Source: Orthonyx spaldingii
Taxonomy: Eukaryota > Chordata > Aves > Passeriformes > Orthonychidae
Assembly: GCA_013397795.1 (NCBI GenBank)
Contig: VZTJ01005309.1
Span: 556,449 to 620,448, forward strand
DNA length: 64,000 bases
Direction: 5' to 3'
Of the stretch, positions 1 through 11,363 are shown in pieces. The translations under genes and the position numbers were made by a program. Positions within the stretch are counted from its first letter, which is position 1. Each line of letters starts with the position of its first letter. The notes beneath the pieces were generated by a model. It ran no database searches and had not been told where the DNA came from. It worked only from the letters and a program-made list of their open reading frames with translations.

Positions 1-631
1 TCTGATTGCCACAAAATGTTGGCAGTAAGAGAATTGTTTCTTAATCCAGTAATAAATAATGTTTCTCAGCATTTGTGGAAGTTATTTGTGGACTCTGCAG
101 AGCAGGCAAGTGTTTTTAGCAAAGAGAGAAGTAAGAGAGTATTAAAAATTCCTGAAGCAATAGATAAAATTACTGTCTGCCTTTTGGGACATTGTGGTTA
201 GGATTGGTTAACGTGGAAATATATAGGGCATATTGACTTACACAGTATAACTTCACCTTTCTGTAGGAAAAAAACAGTTTTTGATGAAAAAATTGATCAG
301 AACAGAAAACAGCTGAAGGAAAAACAATGATACTTTATTTACTTTTTGTCAGTGCAGAAGTCATAGAGATGAGAACGGTCTGAGTTATTGAGTTTTTGTT
401 TCAATTTATAATATTCTCATTGAAGTTTTGAACTGGAATATTCATGCTATGATGATTTTGAAATATTACATTGTGGTTGGTAGCAAATATATATATATAT
501 ATATAAGTAAGATAATTTGAAACTTAACTAGAAATACACACACAACTTCTAAAAGCACACAATTTACTGTTCTATTAGAGTGAAGGTTTAGTTCTGTAGC
601 TTGGTTTTTTAATACACCCTGTTGAAGCTGA
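1..631. other. Non-coding, AT-rich; nothing called
   Basis: No gene signal. The only notable item is the AT microsatellite near 490. The 61-codon frame at 16-201 has no recognisable content. Confidence 0.7.
487..505. repeat. (AT)n microsatellite
   Basis: About nine and a half AT units in a row. Confidence 0.9.
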
Positions 632-811
632 TACCAGTCTCTTTTCTTTTTTTTTCTTTTTTTTTTTTTTTAATTAGGTGTGTCATGACAGTTACAAATT
701 AAGGCAAAACAACATAACATANATCCCAGTCTTTTTTTTTTTTTTTTCTTTTTTTTTTTTTTAATTAGGTGTGTCATGACAGTTACAAATTAAGGCAAAA
801 CAACATAACAT
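632..811 (+). repeat. 91-bp-offset tandem duplication with an ambiguous base
   Basis: A unit made of 'ccagtct', a long T-rich tract and the 50-base stretch taattaggtgtgtcatgacagttac...aacataacat occurs twice. The unique part starts at 671 and again at 762. The 50-base parts are identical. An N sits at 722, at the junction between the copies. Identity this exact, next to a homopolymer and an N, points to an assembly or gap-fill artefact rather than a true duplication. Confidence 0.85.
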
Positions 812-3178
812 ATATCAGTATGCTATAAAAATGTACATGAACTTCAAAATCATTACAAATTTAAAAAATATTGATGCAAATCATGAAATGCAGAGAGGTA
901 GAAACTCACTCAGGTCATGTTATTAATCTGTCTGAAAGTGCAAAACTGTTCCCTTGTGTCCATTCATTGACTATCCTGTTACAGATAACATTTTCTGTTA
1001 GTATACCGATAAGGGTTTTTAATGAGCCTTTCAGAATGTAACTGCCTCCTTCAGTTTCTAAAACCTGGGATGGAAAATCTGTGAGGAATCATTTGTATAG
1101 TTTTCTCCACCAGCTCAAGATCATATGTTCCCTGAAATCCTGCTGGCCTTTTTGCTGGACTTCATTGTTTCCTACTCCTGGTGAAGATGCCCCAGAACCA
1201 CACTCAGTTCTCTGGGCATGGCTTCCTCTTGACTGGCCTTAGGCAAAGTAAGGGAAATTGGTGTGTTCTCTCCTCTTGATGTCCAAGGAGCCTGCATTCA
1301 CTGCAGCATCTCCCTAGGGCGTACCTTGTTCTCTCGAATAGTTTTGTGAGCAGTGGAACAGTTCAGGATTTTGGATTGATTTTTTGCACTCTGTGATATC
1401 CAGACTGGCCACTCAGACCCATGGGATCACCCCCAGCACTGAAAAGGGAGAATTACAAAAGTAAATCCAAGTGATCTTGTCTGGTAGAAGTATTTAGACA
1501 GTCAAACATCTGTGTTAGAATGGATTAAGATTCTGGAGTTTGCGTTTTTACAAGAGGATCATCCAGATTTTCATTGCAGCCTAAGAGTATGGCTTAGCAG
1601 AAATCCTAGAAAGTCAGAAATGGTGATCTGTTCGTAAAAAGCTCCCAAATCTGGCTTTCCTCACGTGAAATAATGTCTTCCATACTTGACTTAAGAATTC
1701 TGATTTTAGAAGTTTTTCCCATTTTAGATTTATGTTTGTTATTCTTCCCTTCTGCCCTGACTATATTAATTTCGGCCTGGTTTCCTAAGGAGATGAAGTT
1801 AAAATAACAATAATAGTGTCTGACTGATAGCTCCACTCATTGCCTTGGTGTAATTTTTTTACCCTTAGGGATTAATTTCTGCCAATATAAATAGAATATA
1901 ATAAAAGAGTAGAGATTTCAAAGTGATGAATTCTTACAAACCTCGGGACTTCTGGTGACCAGGGAGATGAAGCAGATGCAGTTAATGCCCCCACTGACAG
2001 AAGAGCTATAGCAAGCATGCAACTTAAGTGACATCAGAAAATTTGTGCGGGTGCTCCATAGGATGCTGAGCTTTATAACTTCTGCTGCTCGAGGCTTGGT
2101 GATTATATTTTTCAATTTCTTTGCTCCTTGGGAGTGCACAGTTGTGGAAGTTTTGATCGTGCCTTTTCTTCTCCATAGTCCTCTCAAAATAAGCTCTATA
2201 GGTCCGAGATATTTCCGGTAATGAGTTATGAATGCAAACACTGTTCATTCCTCGACTTCATAAGCTGATGTGTTGCTTTCCTAGCCCATAATTTAATACT
2301 TCTTGATACAGGGTTGATAGCTAATGGTGCAATTATTTTCTTTGTTATCTTGAATCAATGCAAACACTCTATTACTGTGGTCACAATAAAACCTAGCTTC
2401 TTCCACAATCAGTTTCTCTCAATTGCTTACAAGTTTTTGATTAAACTTTAATTTGCTTCCTACTGCCACTGCTGTTTCTTCTGGTTAAGGCTACATCCAA
2501 ACGTCCTCTGCTGTTTCCTCTACACAGCAGGATGCTGCAACATTCTCCCCGTGTCATGAGAAACATAATGGAGGAGAAATATGAAAAGGTGTTGTGAGTT
2601 TATCTAGCAAGACCTTTATGAATGCATGTTGCTTTTATTGACTTTTAAGTGGTGGTTATTGTTCTGATTATTTGTTCTGTTACACAACAGAAGAGCTGTG
2701 TTCATGGGTAATTGCCCACTTTTTCCTTCCTTGTCTTGCCAACGTTAATAGCATCACAATGCTTTTCTGTCTTTTCTCTTTCATTATCTCCCTATAAAAT
2801 TACTGTGGGTAGGTTTTTTGAGGTGGTTGGGTTGGTTGATTTTTTTTAATTTTTTTGTTTCTTTAGAAAGATATAATAATATATTGATTTGCTAGCTTTT
2901 TTCCTGTTGTAGAAATTGTATCAACTGGCCTTGCTCTCTGGGCATGAATGTACATATATAAATGAAATTAATTTAGTAAAATGCTCACTGTATAGTGTTG
3001 ATTTCTTTGAAAATATTTTTTCTGCATTCACTTTGCACAAAGCTCTCCTCTACACCTTTTATAATTTTATATGTATTAAAGCCTACATTCCCCACTAAAG
3101 ACAAAGCACCACCATGCTTGTACAGAGGTTACATTTGACTTTATTCTCTTATTTTATATTAGCAAGAGGAAGGACAAG
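812..3178. other. Non-coding; one weak signal-peptide-like frame
   Basis: Mostly AT-rich DNA without repeats that I can name. On the minus strand 1938-2018 reads as Met followed by a hydrophobic Leu/Ala-rich stretch, ending at a donor-like GTAAGA. See the findings. Confidence 0.6.
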
Positions 3179-3853
3179 GTGCACAGTGGTGTCTTTTTTC
3201 TGGGAACAAGTATAAACGCTTATGTAGCGTCTTGCTCTGCCTCATCCTCTCGCACTTGGATGGAGCCAAACATCCATCCCTGCTGCAAGGACCTGGCCTC
3301 GTGGCAGCCCCACGCGGCTCTGCCTGTGCTCCAGGTAGCTGCCACCCCATATCCTAGGCTGGGTGCCTCCCAGCTGGTGTCAGAGACAACTCCCACAGCA
3401 GTTTCTCACCCCCCGCCCCTCACCAGTGGTTGCATAGCTCCCAGAAACGTGGGATGTAGCATCGTATGTAGGTGCTACCCAGTCTGCTTCAGTTCAAATG
3501 TATCCAAGGGATGCATCTTAAAGTGTTTAACTTGTGCTGTGGTGAAAGATTGGGTAGTGCAAGCAAACTTGTGCCCTTACTTTGGCGGGGCAGAGAAGGG
3601 CAGTGACATCTTACAGAGAGGGAGTGTGGCCTCTGCACAGAAATCAGGGGGCAGGCAGGGCTGGGCTGAGAGCAGGAGTCCTTCACATGGTTCAGCTGTG
3701 GCCAAGGCAGCTCATCTGACTATAGTCAAAAAACCACTGTCAGCAAAGGGAGGTGATGGTTTTACCGGCTGGGTCATGTTTGCCCTGTACATGGGGAGAC
3801 ATACCTTGAGCAGCCTTTGGGTGTGGAGCTCTGGCCAGGTGTGCCCTGGCTGA
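3179..3853 (+). other. Unexplained 224-codon open frame in a GC-richer patch
   Basis: An uninterrupted frame from ATG 3179 to TGA after 3850 crosses a patch that is richer in G and C than its surroundings. Codons are unremarkable. The translation is rich in Ser, Ala, Cys and Val, with no hydrophobic signal, zinc-finger spacing, repeat or family motif that I recognise. Minus-strand frames overlap it. It may be an old repeat or part of an untranslated exon. I do not call it a gene, but its length is unusual for this AT-rich region. Confidence 0.2.
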
Positions 3854-5589
3854 GGTATTTGGACAGGAGGATTTCAGAGCACAGAAAGCAATGAATATCT
3901 GCAGCAGAAGCTTTTCTGCATGTCTTTGCTTTGGTATGTGGCACACGTCTTTCCGTGGAGAACCCAGAGGTAGGAACAGTTCTGTGCTACGTTGTGCTAC
4001 AAGAATGCAGCTCTGAGTTAAAAATCTTCCATTTTCTGTGTCCCTAGGAAGACCCCAGAGAAACAATTGCAGATCAGGGAGCACTTGCTTTTTTCTTTTG
4101 CTTCTTCTTATTTCAATCTACTGATTAAACAGTATTTGCTAAATGCATAATGATAGCAAAGCTATCATTATTGGCTTTCCCCATCCTGTCCACATATTTC
4201 ACCCAACAGAGGAAGGTGAACTGGGTTTATAGTGCACAGCAGTGTTTATGCCTGCAGAACTGAACACCTGCTGAGGCAGAACAGAGGGAATAATTTATAC
4301 TCTCCAGCCCTCATGGACAAATGTGTAGCCTTTTATTTTAGCCTTTTTCAATTACCTTTGCAACCAGTTCACAACGTTCTGTTGGAAATCCAGAAGTTTG
4401 TTCATAAGCTCCTGAGTAACCTGGAAGTGTGATTAGTAATGCGGCTTTGGAGTTGTTGAAATGCCCTTGGAAGACGTACAGCATTCAACACCATACAACT
4501 TGGTGTTCTGTCTGTATAAAGTACTGCCCTTTGCTCAGGCTCAACATCCCTTTTAAGTTTTGTTTGGCCTAATTTGGAATCTTGTGTCATTTGTATCCTT
4601 CAGCTGAGCACCTGACCCATCGATATTTTATATCTTCTTCATTACAAAGTACCTTGGCCTTGCTCAGACAGATGCAGAAGCATTGGCAGCTGTTAAATAT
4701 TTCATGCTAACTAGTGAAAGTGCTCTGTGGTATTTTACTGAGTGATGACAAAGAGATTGTCATTGAGATGAGTCTGCGCCCGTCTTCTGCCTCATCAAAA
4801 ATAGCTTTAATTCCTGGGCAATACATGGTATCCTTTGTTCATAAGCAATTTCTATCTACAGAGGTGGATTTTACAGTCCATAATTAAGGCAGTTTCCATT
4901 AGTGTTGGTAAGATTTGTCCTGGAACTATATATGTGGAGACCTTTTATATGTCTCTTCCAACTATTGTGGATGGGGTTTGGTTGAGTAAGAGGACTAAAG
5001 GACACAGAAGACTGGAAGATGTCTAGAAATTCTGTCTCTGAGTGGACAAGCAGTTCAGAAAACAGTGTTTGAACTAGAATTTCCCCCATGGTAACAAGTA
5101 GAAGGATATGGTTTGCCTAAAACCTGAAGTATACATATTTCTCAGGGCTTAGCCAGTTGTGGATAGCATTGTTGGCTTTGGCAGATGACACAACAAGCTG
5201 TTAAGCAATCATATGGCACTTCATCTTGATTTAAATCCATAATACAGTGGGAGTGCTGAAGTTTTTCTGCTGTTTGTATGAATAGAAATTTTGAGGACTG
5301 GCTTTATAAACTGCTCTGAAAAGAAGAAAGCCAGCCTGGAACTGAGGAGCAGGGCAGAGGTCTGCAATTCTGTTGCCACTTCTTCCAGAGCATGGATGTG
5401 ATGCTCTTACAGAGGCAACTTGTGATAGGAAGATGAGACACTGATTTAGCTGTAACCCTGCCTGTAGCAGAGCCGGGCTTGGACACAGGGAGTCAGACGA
5501 TGCTGCAGAGTGTGTCAGTGCAGTTCACCTTTCCTGTCTCATTGCAAAATAGGATGCACTTTCCTCCATTTTCTAGAGTATCAAAAGCA
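3854..5589. other. Non-coding; only the 11-bp hairpin noted
   Basis: No exon or named repeat is seen apart from the inverted repeat at 4147-4171. Frames of up to 114 codons are unconvincing. Confidence 0.65.
4147..4171. repeat. Perfect 11-bp inverted repeat with AAA loop
   Basis: The arm ataatgatagc at 4147-4157 and its exact reverse complement gctatcattat at 4161-4171 flank a three-base loop (aaa). The RNA or single-stranded DNA could fold into a tight hairpin. No gene is attached to it. Confidence 0.8.
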
Positions 5590-5675
5590 TGATGGTCATG
5601 GCTGGAGCAGTTGTCTCATGAGGAAAGGCTGAGGAATGGGCTGGCTCAGTCTGGGAGAAGATGGCTCTGGATGTG
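5590..5675 (+). mobile_element. Probable internal CR1 fragment, sense
   Basis: The stretch 'ggctggagcagttgtctcatgaggaaaggctgaggaatgggctggctcagtctgggagaagatggctc' resembles the CR1 segment 'actggagcatctctcatatgaggaaaggctgagagagctgggactgttcagcctggagaagagaaggctc'. The similarity stops abruptly on both sides and no 3' octamer follows, so this is a decayed internal piece. Confidence 0.6.
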
Positions 5676-8600
5676 CTGACAGCAGCTCCTGGTAGCGTGG
5701 GGAGGGAGGTGGTCAGAAAGAGAGAGCCAAAGACACAGGAGGCATCAGCTGGACCAAGCCAGAGAGATTCAGATGGTGCACAAGGAAAAGGAGACAGGGC
5801 TGCCCATGGTGGCTGTGCCAGCTCTGCTCTGGGGAATTCCAGCCCCAAGGGGGCACAGCCCTGATCAGCCTCATCTGACCTTGGTGCTGAGCTGGATCAG
5901 GAACATCCTAAGCCCCATCCAACCTGAGTTAACCCGTGACCCGGTCACTCCAAGCTCAAAGCTGAGCCTCTGAAAAGTTGCTGTGAAGTCCTTATTAACC
6001 ATCTACGCATGAAAAATATAACAGGGAAGAGGAACCTTATTTAACAGACTGAAAGAAGGCCGGTTGACAGAACCTTTAGCAAGAAATAACAAATAAATGC
6101 TAACAACAACATAGTGGTTTGCAGTCCCTGCCTTAAAATATCTTGCTAATGCAGTCTGCCTTAAATATGATTAAATTCAATGTTGTAACACAATTTCTAA
6201 GTGTACTGCATGTGATGTGTTTCAGGCTTCATGGCTAATTCAGTCTGCTGCAGCTTTGTTCACTTAAGCTTTCTCCAAGGCACTATACAGTATAATAAAA
6301 ATGCAGGGACTTCTGTAAACATGTTTTGCTAAAGCTTTAATGTGATAGTTATGTTTTGTGTTCAGAAATGAAACACTGAGCCTACTGCTTTCTTGGAAGT
6401 AGGCACCATGTGCAGTGGTGTGATTTTTATATTTAAAAGAAAGGTTCATAAGTGGGAATGGGGTTCTTCTAACATGTCTTGCTTGTTTTTCTTCTTGGAA
6501 AGGTCAGGTATTAGAAATTCTGTTGTACCACCCTCCTGATATTTTCTCTAAATATCTTCTCAGAAGAGCTGGATTGCTGTGAAACCTCTTGGTAACAAAG
6601 TCTCCAGAGAAGACAGCCACTGACTAGTCTATTATTAAGACTGTGAGTTGCTTCTGTTTAACAAAAAAATGCTAAAAAACCACCCCAAAAAGTAAACTAT
6701 AAGCAATTGCTTCTACAATAGATAGAGTCTCATTTAAGCAAACATCAAGCAAAAAGCTCCACTCCATGTTGTCAAAGCTGTTTCATAAGCAGTGATTGAA
6801 CATGTGTTCCCTGAGTAACATAAAAGAGTTGGCATTAAGAAGCCAGTGGTGCTTTCAACCACTTCCTCGCTCTTCCCCATCATTACTCAGAAACTGTCAC
6901 TAAAAGTATTTGCTGTTTACTTTGGAGAGCTTAAAAAAGCTTAAAAAGATGAGTGTGTGAGGGCTGGAGGAATATTTGTTTTCTTTCCCCTTGAACTTGC
7001 ATTTATTTGCTGGAAAAGCTAGAATTGTGGAAGGAATTAAATTGAATAAAAATAATTCTCAGCCAATTCCTAATGGAAACAGCCTATTATTGAAGTGATT
7101 GGAAGGTCTCCACTTGAACATAGATGGTGTTTATCATAGGGCATGATGCTTTTAGGGAAAAGGATCACTGAAAAGGCAATGCTGACTTTTTGTGTTCTGA
7201 ATTGATAGTTTTATTATTTACAGTTTGAAGAGCGAGTACATGCTGTCCACGCAATTCCTTTTATTAATGAGTAACTCACTTTTATGTTCCTTCTCTCCTT
7301 CCGGATTCTCATTACTTACAGGTAACTGGAAGTAGCACTCCAAAAGAAAACAGAATAAATGGGATGGTGTGTTTCTCAGATTTCCCAAGAGACTCAATGT
7401 GTTCTGTCCTAGCAAGTTTTGAAACTAAAAAATAATAAATATTAAGTCATGATACTAATTCATTTAGCTTTACTGAGTATTAAAATAATTCCAAATGGAA
7501 ACCTACTTGCTGTAACTCCATTTAAGGAGAGACAATTTTTTGTTTTGAGTCAACTATAACAATTAACACATCTTGGCATGGAAATTGAATGTTGTTACAG
7601 AAACTTAGTTATCTTGAAGGGATGTAATAAGACATTCAGCTGTATATTCACTGTGTTAATTAAGTGACTGGTTAACAATCCAGCCTTTGTAGGGAGTTAA
7701 ATTTTGTCATATAAAGGGAGAACAAACAAAACTGGAGGCCTCTTTAGTAGCAGTTGGTGGTCTACAGAGCATAGAGCAAAGCTGAACAAATTTATCCAGA
7801 TGATCAATTTTGCACATCCACATGAAGTGATATCCACCTCATGATTCTGACAACCAAAAAAGTCAATTAGAACTTCACACCTTAATGATTTTAAAAGTTG
7901 CTTGTTTAGATTTTTGTAAAACCTAGAACCTGAAGTTCAGTGCTTAAAATTAAATAAATACTCTGGAAGAACAGGGAGATGAGATTTAAAGATGCATCTT
8001 TTTTTTAAAATGAAGCTTTTTACGGCTTAATGGCTTGATTAGTCCTTACTATAAATATTTTAACCAATTTTTCTAGGCATACATTTTGAGAGGGAACGGT
8101 AATTTATTTTTTTTTTAATCTGTATCCTGGCCTCATTTCTGTACCTTTTCAGAATTTAGGAAAAAGCATGTAAGATTAGAGATGAATCAAAGCAAATTAA
8201 AAAAAAAGGTCAATTTAAATTTGAATGGCTCAGCACCTCCCCAACACCACTCTCCTAGTGCTGCTCCATTTGATTAAAGCCACCAAAAAGCTGGGATTTC
8301 CAGCCCAGACCTTTCTGTATGGCTACCTTTCAGGGTAGGATTGAGTGCATTTGTTACTGCTCTATTCCTGGTTGAGAACTGGAGAGCCGAGATAACAGCC
8401 AGCAGTGTCGTCTCTGGGGCAAAGGATGTCCCCCGTAATCCCAGTGTCCTTGTTAAGACTTTCCAGCATCAGTATTTCATGGAGGAAGAGAAATGAGGCT
8501 GACAGCCCAAGCTGCCATCTGACAGGAGTCACATTTGATATATGGATGGCAGCGGATCCCTTGCTTGTGTCTGTGACAGGGGAGGCGGTCCAGCCTTCAG

Positions 8601-10942
8601 GCTTAGAAAAGCAGGAGTCCCTCAAAGGTGAGACATAATTACCATTTGAAGTTAAGCTGTTCCCAAAATGGGGATATTTGTTCAGATGTCTTACCAGGAG
8701 CTGGCAGGGGGATCTGGCTTCAGTCCTCCTGTGCCAGTCTGAACTGCTCCAGCAAGACAGCAGGCCAGTCTATTTATACAACTGAACAAAAGAGGTGCAG
8801 GGTAAGACCTCATTCTGGTTTTGGGGCAAAGGCCTTGACAGCAGAACACAGAGAGACGTGCTCTTTTGATGGAACATGTCTTTTTAAGGCTCCATCTCCT
8901 AAGAGAGAGGGTAGCATTCAAAAGCATGAGGATAGATGGCTCATCACTAAATGGGATGTGATGAGGGGGAAGATGCTCAGCCTCAGGCAGCATGGGAGCT
9001 AAAAACAGCTCAGTGGTGTTGCGAGCTGTGTTTGCACAGTGCCAACACAGCCAGTGTTGAACTTGGGAGAGGCTGAAGATGTTCTGGGAATATTCAGAGG
9101 AGCAAAATCCTCAGGCGAAAAACCCTGAAACTGAGGAATGAATACTATGGCATGTTCATGTCTGGTATCAGGACGGGAGTTTCAAAAATTGTTAAGAAAA
9201 TAAGCATATGGACTGTATAAAAGGCACATAGGATTATTTTGGGTGAAGAATATACACAACACTGTTCTCCTTTTTACATCTCTTCACAAAGTATCTTGAC
9301 ACGTTTTCTGTAGATTTGTGTCTCTGAATTTAGGGGGGAGGATGAGGAGGAAGAGAAGCTGAGGTGAGGAGCAAGGGAAGCTGAGAAGAGAGCGGTGCTG
9401 GGATATGACAGAGTTTAGCACCAGTTTGTTTGCAAATGGAAGATGCAGAGGAGCTGCAGTGATGCATTATGTTGCTAATTATGTTTCAGTGTAGCTCTGG
9501 AGTTGTAGATCCTAGGAGAAATGCCACTCTGCACAAACATGGTACTCAGAATTTGTTGGTGAACTGTGACATCTGAAATGATACTTCTCTAGATAAAAAT
9601 AGAGCTTAACTGTGATAAACATTCAACAAACTCTTATTGCAACTCCAATTTGAATGTTTAAACTGTGAACAAAATACCAGGAAACACCCACTAATAATTC
9701 TGTGGCATCTGCTTTCTGAAGGAAATTGTGCCCTCATTTTCTAAACTAGAGGAACAAAAATAACAGTTAATTATTTTTTGTCTCAGATCATGCTGCACTT
9801 GGTAATAAGTCACTGGTAAACAGCTCATGAACTATCTGTGATTCTCATCTTGGGTGCTGAGTTTACGGGATGTTCACTTGGAAGCCTTGGGAAAGGCAGC
9901 CACCAGTGGGAGAAAGGGGCAGAGCTGAGGCGGCAGAGCAGCGACAGCTCAGGGGACAAGGTCTGTGGCACGTGGAAAGGGCTCGAGGACCCTTGGCTGT
10001 ACACTTTGACAATGGACAGAGGAGATAGATAAAAGGTCAGGATGGTTTTGTTTTGTGACCAAAATGGACAGGATGTCTACGGAGGAGAATGGTGGCTGAC
10101 TAAATGAACACTGGCTGACTAAATTGCACCCAGCTGTTGTCTCATGTTTTGGGAGCTGTGGCACAGTATTCAAGGTAGAGGACACTTTGAACACCATTTT
10201 AAATCTTGGGTAGCTCCCTCCTTCATTAAAAACTGAACGGACTCTATAAAAATACCAAGACTAGAATATTTCCTCTTGTCATAAATTTCTCATAGGAAAA
10301 CTGCTCTGTATTCAACAATTTAATGCTGGGGTTGGTACTGATGCTTGGGTTTAATAGGGTTTATTAAAATATCTTCATTATTTGGAAGAATAAAATTGTT
10401 CCATGGTATTGCATGATTTTGCACTGCATAAGTAGCACTGCTGTTGTGGTAGACTATCTTATTTTTGTCTCCACAGTTCAGGAAGAGCTGTGATGTTATA
10501 GTGTACTGGTGAATCTGTATAACCAGAAAATATGCTGGTAATTAAACATGAATATTTGTAGGAAAGGTCATTTTAGTTATCAGATGTGTATGCCCTTTTC
10601 TCATCCACCAACTTGCTGTTTTAATGGCTCTGGGGTGGCACAGATTTGTTACTAATCCTTGCTTTGAATCAGCAGTGCCTACTGAGATAATGCAGGAATC
10701 GTAGAGAGCTTTAGTGGAATGGATGGTTCAGATTAAAAAAAAAAAAACAGCCAAGAAACAAAAAAGCCAAACAGATCAAAAGAGCTTTTCTATTACACCA
10801 CCAAATTGATTACTCAGAAATTCATTTAAGTCATTCTTATTTTTCATAACTTGATCTTGAAGAAGCATTTTTACCATGTAACCCTGATTTTTTTCTGCAT
10901 TTTTTTTTTTCCTGGGACTGAGTAGTGAGGTCAGCTATCTAA
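5676..10942. other. Non-coding, no gene called
   Basis: AT-rich sequence with short A and T runs. A GC-richer stretch near 8600-9010 carries overlapping frames of 124 (plus) and 100 (minus) codons that match nothing I know. A 13-base direct repeat (tggctgactaaat) occurs near 10092-10125. Confidence 0.65.
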
Positions 10943-11363
10943 TTAATCTAGAATGAGCATCAACAAAGCCCAGATGTGTGGGCTCACAGTACCTCCAGGC
11001 ACCATAGCAAGTGCCACCTTATCCAAGGACATAAACACCACTGACTTTGGCCTCACACCTCCACCTCGGCTTGGTGGGTTTGTGGCCATTTTGTGGCCAC
11101 AATTGCTGCTCATGTCTTCAGCCTTTTCTCCAGCCTGATGATGAGCCACATCTTTCTGTCGGAGTTGCTTTTTGCCATGGCCTAGGTTGTGACACCTGAA
11201 AGATCCTTCTACATTGTAGTTTGGTGACATGGATGGTTGTGGGGAATCCTGCATTGGAAGTGTTCTTCTGTGGCTGAAGGCCATCCTTCATTTGGGGATC
11301 TTTGAGGTAGGAGCAGGTTTTCTCATGAATCACCAGCTTGTCCTTGCTAAAATGGGAACACAT
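10943..11363 (-). pseudogene. Possible decayed gene copy with a zinc-finger-like scrap
   Basis: On the minus strand two overlapping frames (11118-11363 and 10943-11284) give protein-like text. The first contains a 'sxxFSKDKLVIHEKTC' stretch that loosely recalls the second half of a C2HC finger (FxxDRLxxHxxxC). The paired cysteines expected before it are not intact, and the frame breaks further on. There is no intron signal or clear poly(A). A processed pseudogene of a C2HC-finger protein is one reading; coincidence is another. Confidence 0.15.
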
